From: Paenibacillus harenae DSM 16969
GTDB lineage: Bacteria > Bacillota > Bacilli > Paenibacillales > Paenibacillaceae
Direction of reading: 5' to 3'
Length of the DNA stretch: 64,000 nucleotides
Assembly: GCF_000422465.1 (NCBI RefSeq)
Contig: NZ_KE383842.1
Coordinates: forward strand, 889,845-953,844
This document shows positions 7,621-16,526 of the stretch, piece after piece. The first letter of the stretch is position 1, and each line of letters starts with the position of its first letter. The notes under the pieces were generated by a model, which saw only the letters and a list, made by a program, of their open reading frames with translations, had not been told where the DNA came from and did no database searches. The position numbers and the translations under genes were made by a program.

Positions 7621-9252
7621 ATGGCTTCGACGTGGATTTGGCGCGGCAGCTACGACAGGCTTGAGCTGATCACCTTCGAAGCGGGACAGCTGAATTGGTC
7701 AGGCGAACGGAACGGGCAGCCGATTGCGGCAAAGCCCTGGACAGCCGTTAAAGCCGGGGACGCGGTACTCGCCTGGTCGGATGTCCGCCCGATTGACGGC
7801 AGCCGCTTTCCGGGCGCCTGGGTGCTGAACGTTAACGGCAGCCAAGCCGCGCGGATGCCGGAGGAAGAGAAACGGCGAATATGGCAGCGTGCCGGCTTAT
7901 GCGGGGGGAAACCGCTTGAGAGCGAGCGGTTGTTTCTTGTGAGCATCGTTCATTTGGAGCCGGTGGAAATGGTACGGATTGACCGGTCAGGCAGAACAAT
8001 GGACGGTAAGCCGGTGGTAAAGCTTATGGAGCAGGATACTTGGAGGTCTGTAAAGACTGGCGGCATGCGGGAAGAAGACGCGCTGCAGCAGCGGTCCGCA
8101 GCAGCGGCTGGACCGCTGCTGCGGGTTAACGAGCTTCCCTGGCGGGAAGCGGCAGCGGTTGAGAGTGAACGCGCGGAGACCGGGAAAGACGGGATTATGC
8201 GGGTAACGGGCTTGGACGATGGCGCCGTACCGGCTGTCGGCCATTGGCCGGAGGATCCGGCCATGCGGCGTGCGGCTCGAACCGCCGTGCAGGCGCTTTA
8301 CGCGCTGGGTCTCGATATCGGCGAGGCCGAGGTCGCGCTGGGCGGGGACGGGCGCACCGCCGTCCGCGCCGCATGGCCGAAGCTGAGGGATGCGAGGCTG
8401 GAGGCGGCAGCGCTGAAGCGGTTCGCCGCGTGGCACGCGGCGGCGGGAGCGGGTTATGCGGGTCGGCGCCCGCTGCTGATCGGCGCCGATCCCGAGTTTG
8501 TGCTTGTGACGCCGGCAGGGCGGATTGCCCCGGCGTCGCGTTTCTTTGGCGCAGGCGCCGGCGGGTCGGCCGGCGCCGACGCCGTGCTCGTGCGGCGGCG
8601 GCTGCTCTATCCCGTCGCCGAGCTGCGGCCCGAGCCGGCCGAGGACCCGGCCGCGCTGGCCGCGAACTTGCGGCGGCTGCTTCTGCGCGCCGCCGACAAG
8701 GTCGGCGCCCCCGCCTTGCGCTGGGCCGCCGGAGCAATGCCCGTACCGGGGCTGGCGCTCGGCGGGCACATCCATATTAGCGGAGCGCCGCTTACCGGCC
8801 GCTTGCTCCGCCTGCTGGACAGCTTCGCGGCTTTCCCGCTCGCTCTGGTAGAGGACCCCGCCGGGCGGGCCCGCCGTCCGAGGTACGGGACGCTCGGGGA
8901 CTTCCGCCTGCAGCCGCATGGCGGGTTCGAATATCGGACGCTGCCCAGCTGGCTGATCTCGCCTGCAGCGGCCAAGGCCGCTTTCGCGCTGACGCTCTTA
9001 TGCGCCCGCGAAGCGATGAACCTGACCTACATACCTGCTCTGGAGGAGCGGTATGTTGAGGCTTATTACGCCGGCGACCGCGATACGCTGGCCGGCTGCC
9101 TCGACGGCGTGGCGGCCGCCGTCTCATCCGCCGCCGGCTATGCCGGGCTGGCGCCTTACATCGAGCCGCTCCTCGAAGCGGCCCGCCGCGGCAAGTGCTG
9201 GGACGAACGCAGCGATATCCGCTTGAAGTGGCGGATTCCGATGCAGAAATGA
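7621..9252 (+). CDS. Putative amidoligase (phage phiEco32-like COOH-NH2 ligase type 2)
   Basis: 543 residues. The C-terminal two thirds show COOH-NH2 ligase landmarks: DPEFVL near residue 290, then LYPVAELRPEP, GGHIHISG near 380, YGTLGDFRLQPHGGFEYR, split here as YGTLGDFRLQ and PHGGFEYRTLPSWL. Such enzymes join a carboxylate to an amine using ATP; substrate here unknown. The N-terminal 200 residues are not recognised. Bases 8,280-8,750 are far richer in GC than flanking genes and give long spurious frames on both strands. Start ATG follows AAAAGGCGGG. It lies between cotE and mutS behind a terminator, so it is probably transcribed on its own. Confidence 0.75.
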   Translation: MASTWIWRGSYDRLELITFEAGQLNWSGERNGQPIAAKPWTAVKAGDAVLAWSDVRPIDGSRFPGAWVLNVNGSQAARMPEEEKRRIWQRAGLCGGKPLESERLFLVSIVHLEPVEMVRIDRSGRTMDGKPVVKLMEQDTWRSVKTGGMREEDALQQRSAAAAGPLLRVNELPWREAAAVESERAETGKDGIMRVTGLDDGAVPAVGHWPEDPAMRRAARTAVQALYALGLDIGEAEVALGGDGRTAVRAAWPKLRDARLEAAALKRFAAWHAAAGAGYAGRRPLLIGADPEFVLVTPAGRIAPASRFFGAGAGGSAGADAVLVRRRLLYPVAELRPEPAEDPAALAANLRRLLLRAADKVGAPALRWAAGAMPVPGLALGGHIHISGAPLTGRLLRLLDSFAAFPLALVEDPAGRARRPRYGTLGDFRLQPHGGFEYRTLPSWLISPAAAKAAFALTLLCAREAMNLTYIPALEERYVEAYYAGDRDTLAGCLDGVAAAVSSAAGYAGLAPYIEPLLEAARRGKCWDERSDIRLKWRIPMQK

Positions 9253-9299
9253 AACTGCCGACGCAAATGGGTAGGATCGCATAGGCATGAGGCAGTAAG

Positions 9300-9348
9300 A
9301 AGCATGATCAGCAGATCGAATGATTTGATCCGCTGAGCATGCTTTTTT
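9300..9348 (+). terminator. Intrinsic terminator after the amidoligase gene
   Basis: AGCATG (9301-9306), CAGC and GATC pair with GATC, GCTG and CATGCT (9338-9343), leaving small internal loops; six T follow. Confidence 0.8.
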
Positions 9349-9513
9349 ATGCTTGTTTTTTACGCATCGGATCTGACAGCTTTAGAAGCTGAACGAATGG
9401 CTCGCGTCTGCCGTTGCCGCTGTGAGAGCAAAATCATTCTTACCTCCAACCTATCATTCCTATCACCCCAAAGACCCCCTTATCATTGGATGATGGCGCA
9501 CATCTGTTCCGCT

Positions 9514-9522
9514 TGGTATAAT
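9514..9522 (+). promoter_or_regulatory. Extended -10 promoter for mutS operon
   Basis: TGG-TATAAT: a perfect -10 hexamer at 9517-9522 preceded by the TGn extension, 35 bases before the mutS start. No good -35 hexamer at 17 bases. The region 9253-9556 holds only this and the preceding terminator. Confidence 0.6.
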
Positions 9523-9556
9523 AGGTATCTGATGTTTACTTTTGAGGAGGATCGGG

Positions 9557-12226
9557 ATGGCTGGATATACTCCGATGATTTTGCAGTATCTTGCGATAAA
9601 GGAAGAAGCGAAGGACGCTTTTTTATTTTTTAGGCTTGGCGATTTTTACGAAATGTTTTTTGATGACGCGATTCATGCTTCAAGGGAGCTGGAGATCACG
9701 TTAACCGGACGCGAGGGCGGCGGCGAACAGAAAATTCCGATGTGCGGCGTTCCCTATCATTCGGCCGAGAATTACATAAGCAGGCTCGTCGAAAAAGGTT
9801 ATAAAGTCGCGATTTGCGAGCAGGTGGAAGATCCATCCGCAGCCAAAGGCGTGGTGCGCCGGGAAATCGTCCGCATCATAACGCCGGGAACCGTCATGGA
9901 ATCGAAAGCGCTGGAAGGCAAAACGAATAATTTCATTGCCGCGGTCGTCTGCGAAGGGGGCATGCTCGGTTTGTCCGCTTGCGACTTGTCGACGGGGGAG
10001 CTGTACGTCACCTCGTTCCCGCAGCAGCTGGAGTCGTTAATCGACGAAATAAACGTGTATCAGCCTTCGGAACTCATCGGAGACGGCGAACTGCTGGATA
10101 AAACGCAGGCGGCAGCCGTCTGGAACCGTCAGCTTGCCATGACGCCGCGGGAACCGATGGCGGCGGACAAGCTGGCCGAACAGTACGGGGAAGCCGAGCT
10201 GAAGCGGCTGACCGGCGCCCGGCTGCTGGCAGTCAGCGTGTTGACCGGTTATTTGGAAGAAACGCAGAAGCGCTCGCTCGGGCATGTCAGGACCATACAT
10301 ACTTACGAGCCGAATCAGTTTATGATTTTGGACCACTATACGCGCAGAAATTTGGAGCTTACCGAAACGGTGCGCGACCGGAACAAGAAGGGCTCCCTGC
10401 TGTGGCTGCTTGACCGCACGCAGACCTCGATGGGCGCCCGTCTGCTTCGCCGCTGGATCGACAAGCCGCTGCTGAGCGGCGCGGCTGTCGAAGCGCGTCT
10501 TGACGCGGTAGAAACATTGTATTTGGATCTGATCCTGAGAGACGATATCCGTTCCGAGCTGCAGCCGATTTATGATTTGGAACGATTGGTAGGGCGGGTG
10601 GCATTCGGCAACGCGAACGGGCGGGACTTGAATGCGCTGCGGAGCTCGCTGCGGCGCATCCCGAGGCTGACCGCGCTTTGCGAGCAATCCGGCTCGAAGG
10701 TGCTGCAGGCCGTTGTCAAGGGAACGGACGACTGCGCCGATTTGGCGGATCTGATCGAGACGGTGCTTGTCGATGAGCCGCCGGTGTCCATCCGCGAGGG
10801 CGGGATGATTCGGGGCGGCTACGACGCGTATTTGGACCAGCTGCGCGAAGCCAGCATGAACGGGAAGAAATGGCTTGCCGAGCTTGAGCGGCAGGAGCGC
10901 GAGGCAACGGGGATCAAATCGCTTAAAATCGGCTATAACAAAGTTTTCGGCTATTATTTGGAGGTTTCCAAAGCGAATATTCATATGCTGCCCGAAGGGC
11001 GGTACGAGCGCAAGCAGACGCTTGCGAACGCGGAGCGATACGTAACGCCGGAGCTGAAGGAGAAGGAACGGCTCATTCTCGAAGCCGAGGACAAAATGGT
11101 CGATCTGGAATACGAGAAGTTCATCGAGCTGCGCGACCATTTGGCTCTCCATCTGCACCGCCTGCAGAAGGCGGCCGGCGTCATTGCCGAGCTGGACGTC
11201 TATCAGTCGCTGGCAACGGTCAGCGCGGAACGCCGGTTCGCGCGGCCGCGGGTTAACGAGGGCTATGATCTTCTCATTGAAGAAGGCAAACATCCGGTTG
11301 TCGAGGCTATGATGGATGGTGCGCCATTCATAGCTAACGGGACGTCTTTGCAGAAGGACAAGCAGTGGATGCTGCTGATCACCGGCCCGAATATGGCCGG
11401 GAAAAGCACGTACATGCGGCAGGTCGCCCTCATTTGCATCATGGCGCAGATCGGCTGCTTCGTGCCGGCAAGATCGGCGGTTATTCCGCTCATCGACCGG
11501 ATCTTCACCCGGATCGGCGCGGCGGATGATTTGATCGGCGGCCAAAGCACGTTCATGGTCGAGATGAAAGACATTCAGGCGATGACCGAGAAGGCGACCT
11601 CGAACAGTCTCGTCATTATCGACGAGCTGGGCCGCGGCACCTCGACGGGCGAAGGCATGGCGATCGCGCAAGCCGTTATCGAATACGTTCATCATCACAT
11701 CGGGTGCAAAGCGCTCGTATCGACGCATTTCCATGAGCTTGCTCATCTTGAGGATTCACTTCCGTCACTGACGAACGCGCGTATGGCCGTCGAGGAAAGC
11801 GGCGATAATGTAACGTTCCTTCGCAAGCTGATTCCAGGTGCGGCAAGCACGAGCTACGGCATTTATTGCGCGCAGCTCGCAGGGCTGCCGCAATCCATTA
11901 TCGGCAGGGCGTACGAGCTGCTGGACGAATCCGAACCGGCGCATGCCGAAGCGGCAGCTCCCCGCAGGAAGCAGCCGGAAGCCGTCGCTGAAGCGCGGGG
12001 AATCTTCCAGCTGTCGATATTCGACGAGCCGGCTGCGGCAGCCGAGCCGGAAGCCGGACGCCGCAAAGCAAGTCCGAAGGCGGAGCAGCTCGCGGAGCAG
12101 CTGCGCAAAGCAAGTCCGAAGGCGGAGCAGCTCGCGGAGCAGCTGCGCAAGCTTGATTTGTTCAATCTGACGCCTATGCAGGCGATGCAGTGGTTAAATG
12201 ATATGAAGAGTAAGCTGAACAGCTAA
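9557..12226 (+). CDS. mutS: DNA mismatch repair protein MutS
   Basis: 889 residues. Recognises base mismatches and recruits MutL. The mismatch-reading Phe-X-Glu is F30-Y31-E32 in FRLGDFYEMF; Walker A GPNMAGKST starts at residue 610; Walker B region DELGRGTST and the STHFHEL switch follow. The start is ATG 9557, 6 bases after GAGGAGG; a TTG at 9542 overlaps that site. Near the C-terminus a 14-residue unit is duplicated exactly (residues 836-849 and 850-863), just before the conserved LDLFNLTPMQAMQWL tail. First gene of an operon with mutL, an RsmJ-like methyltransferase, miaA and hfq. Confidence 0.97.
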   Translation: MAGYTPMILQYLAIKEEAKDAFLFFRLGDFYEMFFDDAIHASRELEITLTGREGGGEQKIPMCGVPYHSAENYISRLVEKGYKVAICEQVEDPSAAKGVVRREIVRIITPGTVMESKALEGKTNNFIAAVVCEGGMLGLSACDLSTGELYVTSFPQQLESLIDEINVYQPSELIGDGELLDKTQAAAVWNRQLAMTPREPMAADKLAEQYGEAELKRLTGARLLAVSVLTGYLEETQKRSLGHVRTIHTYEPNQFMILDHYTRRNLELTETVRDRNKKGSLLWLLDRTQTSMGARLLRRWIDKPLLSGAAVEARLDAVETLYLDLILRDDIRSELQPIYDLERLVGRVAFGNANGRDLNALRSSLRRIPRLTALCEQSGSKVLQAVVKGTDDCADLADLIETVLVDEPPVSIREGGMIRGGYDAYLDQLREASMNGKKWLAELERQEREATGIKSLKIGYNKVFGYYLEVSKANIHMLPEGRYERKQTLANAERYVTPELKEKERLILEAEDKMVDLEYEKFIELRDHLALHLHRLQKAAGVIAELDVYQSLATVSAERRFARPRVNEGYDLLIEEGKHPVVEAMMDGAPFIANGTSLQKDKQWMLLITGPNMAGKSTYMRQVALICIMAQIGCFVPARSAVIPLIDRIFTRIGAADDLIGGQSTFMVEMKDIQAMTEKATSNSLVIIDELGRGTSTGEGMAIAQAVIEYVHHHIGCKALVSTHFHELAHLEDSLPSLTNARMAVEESGDNVTFLRKLIPGAASTSYGIYCAQLAGLPQSIIGRAYELLDESEPAHAEAAAPRRKQPEAVAEARGIFQLSIFDEPAAAAEPEAGRRKASPKAEQLAEQLRKASPKAEQLAEQLRKLDLFNLTPMQAMQWLNDMKSKLNS
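12062..12145 (+). repeat. Exact 42-bp tandem duplication inside mutS
   Basis: Copies at 12062-12103 and 12104-12145 are identical, with the first bases of a third copy following. The unit is 14 codons, so the frame is kept. It encodes the alanine/glutamate/glutamine-rich linker ahead of the C-terminal tail. Confidence 0.95.
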
Positions 12227-12260
12227 TCCAAGTTAGGATGAAAGGGGGAGCGGCCGCATT

Positions 12261-14330
12261 ATGGGGAAAATTAAGGTGCTGGATGAACAGCTGGCTAACC
12301 AGATCGCAGCCGGCGAAGTTGTAGAACGGCCGTCGTCTGTCGTGAAGGAGCTGGTCGAGAACGCCGTCGATGCCGGAAGCACGACGGTCGATATTACGAT
12401 CGAGGAAGGCGGCCTTACCTTCATTCGCGTTACCGATAACGGCTACGGCATTGAGGCGGGAGACATCGCAACGGCTTTCCAACGCCATGCCACCAGCAAA
12501 ATAGCGACGAGCAGCGATCTGTTCCGCATTGCCAGCCTCGGCTTTCGGGGAGAAGCGCTGCCGAGTATTGCCGCCGTCTCCCGGCTTCAATGCATCTCGT
12601 CGGATACGTCTACCGGACTCGCCCGCCGCATTATGATCGAAGGCGGCCGCGTGACGGTTGATGAGCCGGCTAATGCGCCGCAAGGAACGGATATGACCGT
12701 GCGGGATTTATTTTATAACACGCCGGCGCGACTTAAATATATGAAAGCGATCCAAACCGAGCTTGGCCATATTTCAGATTACGTGAACCGGATCGCGCTT
12801 GCGCACCCGGGAATCGCCTTTACGTTCAAGCATAACGGCAACGCGTTGCTTCGAACGCTTGGAACGGGGGACAGGCTGCAAGTGATCGCCGCCGTTTACG
12901 GATCAAACACGGCTAAGGTCATGCTGCCGGTGGAAGCGGAAAATTCGGATTACGAGCTGAGGGGATATATATCGAAGCCGGAGCTCACACGGGCGAACCG
13001 GAACGGCATTACCGCAATCGTTAACGGGCGATATATTCGCAGCCATGCGGTTAATCAAGCGCTGCTTCAGGCGTACCATACGCTGCTGCCGATCAACCGG
13101 TTCCCGCTGGCCGTACTGGAGATCGGGATGCACCCGGGGCTTCTGGACGTGAATGTGCATCCGTCGAAGATGGAGGTAAGGTTCAGCAAGGAAGCCGAGC
13201 TGCGCGCGCTGATCGAGGATGCCGTCAAGAAAGTGCTCGCCCGTCAGAGACATATCCCGGGGCCGGAATCGAACCATCGGCAGGAGCGCTCCAAGCCGTT
13301 ATTCGTGCAGGATGCCATTTCGTTTCATCGTCCTGCGCCGCAGGAGGAGGCTGTCCGGCCGGCACAGCCTAATCCTTTTACGCAGTCTGGACAACCAGGT
13401 CAAACCGGGAATAGATCATCGGCTTCCTCACACAAGCCGCAGCCTCTTGACCGCGAATATGTTCCCCGTGATGCGGCGGAGAAGCTGTACGCGCCTCCGA
13501 AGGCGGCGAAGGAGGACTTGCTGGCTGTCAGGGAAGTGACTGCGCCTTGGGAGCAGGCTGCGCCAGCCTCGTTGCCTCGAGAGCATTCCGCGCCAACTTT
13601 TCTGCCCGACGCGCTGTCTCCGGAGTCTGTCGGCGCCGGGTATACTACAGCGGAGTCACCAGTGGATGATGTCGCAGAACTCAATAATAGGGCACAGACA
13701 CCGGAGCATGCGCCGACAGAAGCAAATGAACAGGCGTTGCCCGTATTTCCCGAGCTTCACTGGATCGGGCAGCACCATGGAACGTATATCGTCGCACAGT
13801 CGGAGGACGGCCTGTATTTAATTGACCAGCATGCAGCGCACGAACGGATCAATTATGAATACTTTTTTCATAAATTTGGGAATCCTGAAGCTGCAAGCCA
13901 GCAGCTTCTCGTCCCGCTTACCTTGGAATTAACGCCTGGCGAAGCGGCGCAGCTGCGTGAGCTTATTCCTCTTTTCACTCAGGCCGGCGTCGAGCTTGAA
14001 CCGTTCGGCGCGCAGACGTTTCTTGTCCGCGCTTATCCGGAATGGATGCCGCAGGGCGAGGAGAAGGCGCTTCTCGAGGAAATGGCGGAGCTGCTGATCA
14101 CGGAGCGAAAGTCGATTAACATTGCCAAGCTGCGCGAGAAAGCGGCGATTATGTGCGCGTGCAAAGCTTCAATTAAAGCGAATGACAGGATGAACCGCGA
14201 GGAAGGCGAGACGCTGCTGGCGCGCCTCTCGCGCTGCGAGCAGCCCTATACCTGCCCGCACGGGCGTCCGATCATCGTGCATCTCTCCACCTATCAGCTG
14301 GAGAAAATGTTCAAGCGGGTGATGTCGTGA
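12261..14330 (+). CDS. mutL: DNA mismatch repair protein MutL
   Basis: 689 residues. GHKL ATPase domain first: the ATP-binding Glu-Asn pair in VKELVENAVDAGS, DNGYGIE and GFRGEALPSI. A long, Pro/Ala-rich linker (about residues 345-480) follows, then the dimerisation/endonuclease domain with the metal site DQHAAHERINYEYF (DQHA-X2-E-X4-E) and CPHGRP. That endonuclease signature means strand nicking is done by MutL itself, as in bacteria lacking MutH. Start ATG lies behind AAAGGGGGAG. The stop overlaps the next gene by 4 bases (GTGA). Confidence 0.97.
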   Translation: MGKIKVLDEQLANQIAAGEVVERPSSVVKELVENAVDAGSTTVDITIEEGGLTFIRVTDNGYGIEAGDIATAFQRHATSKIATSSDLFRIASLGFRGEALPSIAAVSRLQCISSDTSTGLARRIMIEGGRVTVDEPANAPQGTDMTVRDLFYNTPARLKYMKAIQTELGHISDYVNRIALAHPGIAFTFKHNGNALLRTLGTGDRLQVIAAVYGSNTAKVMLPVEAENSDYELRGYISKPELTRANRNGITAIVNGRYIRSHAVNQALLQAYHTLLPINRFPLAVLEIGMHPGLLDVNVHPSKMEVRFSKEAELRALIEDAVKKVLARQRHIPGPESNHRQERSKPLFVQDAISFHRPAPQEEAVRPAQPNPFTQSGQPGQTGNRSSASSHKPQPLDREYVPRDAAEKLYAPPKAAKEDLLAVREVTAPWEQAAPASLPREHSAPTFLPDALSPESVGAGYTTAESPVDDVAELNNRAQTPEHAPTEANEQALPVFPELHWIGQHHGTYIVAQSEDGLYLIDQHAAHERINYEYFFHKFGNPEAASQQLLVPLTLELTPGEAAQLRELIPLFTQAGVELEPFGAQTFLVRAYPEWMPQGEEKALLEEMAELLITERKSINIAKLREKAAIMCACKASIKANDRMNREEGETLLARLSRCEQPYTCPHGRPIIVHLSTYQLEKMFKRVMS

Positions 14331-15103
14331 TCGTAACAACAACCTCCAAGCCCTCTGAACGGGCGCAAGCGCAAGCCGCTCGGCTGGCGCAGGAGCTTGA
14401 CGCGCGGCTCAAGCCGCGCGGCAATCAGACGGTCCGCAGGCTTATGGACATGAGTCCGGACCATAGGCTCATCGTCGTTACCGAGCAAGAGGTGCGTTAT
14501 TATGAAGGGCAAACAGAGACCCCGCTATATTTTCACCCAAGCATGGCCTTTGTTCGCGTGAAGCGGCTGCGCAGAGGGGAGTCGGATCCGTTAGTCGAAC
14601 TGTCCGGCTGCAAGGAAGGGGATCGGGTGATCGACTGCACCGCGGGTCTTGCCGCCGATTCGCTGGTGTTCTCGTATGCCGCCGGTCCTGGCGGAAGCGT
14701 CACGGCGATTGAGAGCGAGCCTGTTCTGTGCGCGATCGTTCGAGAAGGACTCGCGGCATACGATACCGGACTTCCGGATGTCAACGCCGCGATGAGAAGA
14801 ATCGAAATCCGCTGCATGAACCATGCCGATTATTTGAAGTCATTGCCGGACAACAGCGCGGATATCATCTATTTCGATCCGATGTTCAGGCGGCCCATCC
14901 ATGAATCGAGCGCTATGGAGCCGCTGCGTGCAATCGCGAATATGGACGCTTTATCGTTGGAGAACGTGGAGCAAGCCAAGCGCGTCGCCCGCAAAAGCGT
15001 TATTCTGAAGGAGCATCAGGCAAGCGGCGAATTCAGCCGGCTCGGTTTTGAACGGAAGCATGTGAACACGTCGAAAATTGCATATGGAGTGATCGAGCTT
15101 TGA
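14327..15103 (+). CDS. Class I SAM-dependent methyltransferase, RsmJ-like (YpiP-type, DUF548)
   Basis: 258 residues, GTG start overlapping mutL. The SAM-binding motif I reads VIDCTAGLAADSLVFSYA; later an acidic turn TAIESEP and the catalytic-type motif IIYFDPMFRRP (D-P-M-F). This combination is that of RsmJ, which methylates 16S rRNA N2-G1516 in E. coli, and of the Bacillus YpiP protein. The rRNA target is inferred. Its place between mutL and miaA, overlapped at both ends by 4 bases, shows tight translational coupling. Confidence 0.8.
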   Translation: MIVTTTSKPSERAQAQAARLAQELDARLKPRGNQTVRRLMDMSPDHRLIVVTEQEVRYYEGQTETPLYFHPSMAFVRVKRLRRGESDPLVELSGCKEGDRVIDCTAGLAADSLVFSYAAGPGGSVTAIESEPVLCAIVREGLAAYDTGLPDVNAAMRRIEIRCMNHADYLKSLPDNSADIIYFDPMFRRPIHESSAMEPLRAIANMDALSLENVEQAKRVARKSVILKEHQASGEFSRLGFERKHVNTSKIAYGVIEL

Positions 15104-16113
15104 ATGAACAACTTAACGGCGCCAGCCAGCCGGCGGATGAAGGACCGAAGCGCAAGCAGCCGCTGCTCGCGCTGATCGGCCCTACCGCGGTAGGAAAAAC
15201 CCGGATGAGCCTTGATATAGCTAAAGCATGGAATGCGGAGATCATTTCCGGCGATTCCATGCAGGTCTACCGCGGAATGGATATCGGTACGGCCAAGATC
15301 GCCCCGGAGGAGCGGGAGGGCATTCCGCATCATTTAATCGATATATGCGACCCGGAGGAGCCATACTCCGCCGCGGACTTTCAAGCGGGCGCCGCGCGCG
15401 CGATCGGGGAGATCGCGGCCCGGGGCAAGCTTCCTTTTATCGTTGGGGGGACGGGACTCTACGTCGAATCGGTATGCTACGGCTATCAATTTGCCGATAA
15501 CGGCTCGGATGAAGCGTTTCGGCTCGCGCAGGAACAATATGCGCTTGAATACGGTGCGGACGCGCTGCACGAACGCCTCGCGGAAGTGGATCCGCAAGCG
15601 GCAGAGCGGCTGCATCCGAACGATAGGCGACGCGTCATCCGGGCGCTCGAGGTGCATCATTTGACGGGACAAACGTTCTCCGGGCAGCAGGCGGGACAGA
15701 AAAAAGAATCGCCCTACGAATTATGTCTTATCGGATTAACGATGGACCGCGCCGAATTGTACCGCCGGATTGAGCAGCGCGTTGATCTGATGATGGAGAT
15801 GGGTCTGGTGGAAGAGGTTGAGAGGCTGCTTGCGCGCCAATTGCCTCCGAATGCGGTGGCCATGCAAGGTCTCGGCTATAAGGAAATCGCGGAGTATTTG
15901 CACGGGAACTGCACGCTTGAGGCTGCCGTGGAGCGGTTGAAACGGGATACGCGAAGGTTCGCCAAGCGCCAGCTTTCCTGGTTCCGGCATATGAAGGATA
16001 TTCATTGGATCGACATGGGGGAAAATTTTCACAACAATTTGCTGTCCATTCATGGTATAATAGCAGGAAAGTTTCAAGTTGATCTTGAATATAATTCTAA
16101 TCAATCTTTTTAG
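15100..16113 (+). CDS. miaA: tRNA dimethylallyltransferase MiaA
   Basis: 337 residues. Transfers a dimethylallyl group to A37 of tRNAs reading codons that begin with U. P-loop GPTAVGKTRMS near residue 24, ISGDSMQVYRGMDIGTAK next, and FIVGGTGLYVES are diagnostic; RRVIRALEV and the C-terminal RRFAKRQLSWFR follow. The N-terminus carries about 15 extra residues. Start is TTG 15100, overlapping the previous stop (TTGA). hfq lies 16 bases downstream, the same order as in Bacillus. Confidence 0.96.
   Translation: MNEQLNGASQPADEGPKRKQPLLALIGPTAVGKTRMSLDIAKAWNAEIISGDSMQVYRGMDIGTAKIAPEEREGIPHHLIDICDPEEPYSAADFQAGAARAIGEIAARGKLPFIVGGTGLYVESVCYGYQFADNGSDEAFRLAQEQYALEYGADALHERLAEVDPQAAERLHPNDRRRVIRALEVHHLTGQTFSGQQAGQKKESPYELCLIGLTMDRAELYRRIEQRVDLMMEMGLVEEVERLLARQLPPNAVAMQGLGYKEIAEYLHGNCTLEAAVERLKRDTRRFAKRQLSWFRHMKDIHWIDMGENFHNNLLSIHGIIAGKFQVDLEYNSNQSF
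16053..16061 (+). promoter_or_regulatory. Extended -10 promoter for hfq inside the end of miaA
   Basis: TGG-TATAAT with the hexamer at 16056-16061, 69 bases before the hfq start. The core is the same as the one before mutS. No clear -35. It would allow hfq expression separate from the mut operon. Confidence 0.5.
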
Positions 16114-16129
16114 ACGGAGGTAACGTCCA

Positions 16130-16375
16130 ATGAACAAATCAATCAATATTCAAGATACGTTTCTAAATCAGCTGCGCAAAGACAATATACCGGTGACGGT
16201 TTTTCTAATGAATGGATTCCAAATTCGGGGCGTTATTAAAGCATTCGATAACTTTACGATCATTATCGACAGCGAAGGACGTCAGCAGATGGTATATAAA
16301 CATGCGATTTCCACGTTTACACCGCAGCGGAATGTATCTCTTATGCAGCAGGACCCGGGCGGTTCCGAAGCTTAA
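16130..16375 (+). CDS. hfq: RNA chaperone Hfq
   Basis: 81 residues forming a hexameric Sm-like ring. Sm1 region with [21 protein letters not shown] and Sm2 region with YKHAISTF are plain; here they are cited as [16 protein letters not shown] and YKHAISTF. The short C-terminus ends in QQDPGGSEA, lacking the long tail of enterobacterial Hfq. GGAGG is 9 bases before the ATG. A terminator follows at 16438. Confidence 0.96.
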   Translation: MNKSINIQDTFLNQLRKDNIPVTVFLMNGFQIRGVIKAFDNFTIIIDSEGRQQMVYKHAISTFTPQRNVSLMQQDPGGSEA

Positions 16376-16437
16376 GTTGGCGTATGAAGTGAAACTTTCT
16401 AATAACGTGCTTCGTTTAACTAGATAGCGGCATGGAA

Positions 16438-16470
16438 GAGCAACCCGCTCCAAGCTGGGTTGTTCTTTTC
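16438..16470 (+). terminator. Intrinsic terminator after hfq
   Basis: GAGCAACCC (16438-16446) pairs with GGGTTGTTC (16457-16465), then TTTTC. Confidence 0.8.
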
Positions 16471-16526
16471 ATTTCGCGGCAAAACTAGAGTAGACGGACT
16501 ACGTCTCAACAGGAGGGGAGTCGGCA

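Noticed and set aside
7421..7669. 82-codon frame between cotE and the amidoligase gene
   Set aside because: It runs through the cotE terminator, has no ribosome binding site and an unlikely composition.
8195..8980. Long open frames on both strands inside the amidoligase gene
   Set aside because: They are shadows caused by extreme GC content; translations are low-complexity Arg/Ala/Pro and lack start sites.
10037..11746. 569-codon frame antisense to mutS
   Set aside because: Shadow of the conserved mutS coding sequence with no ribosome binding site.
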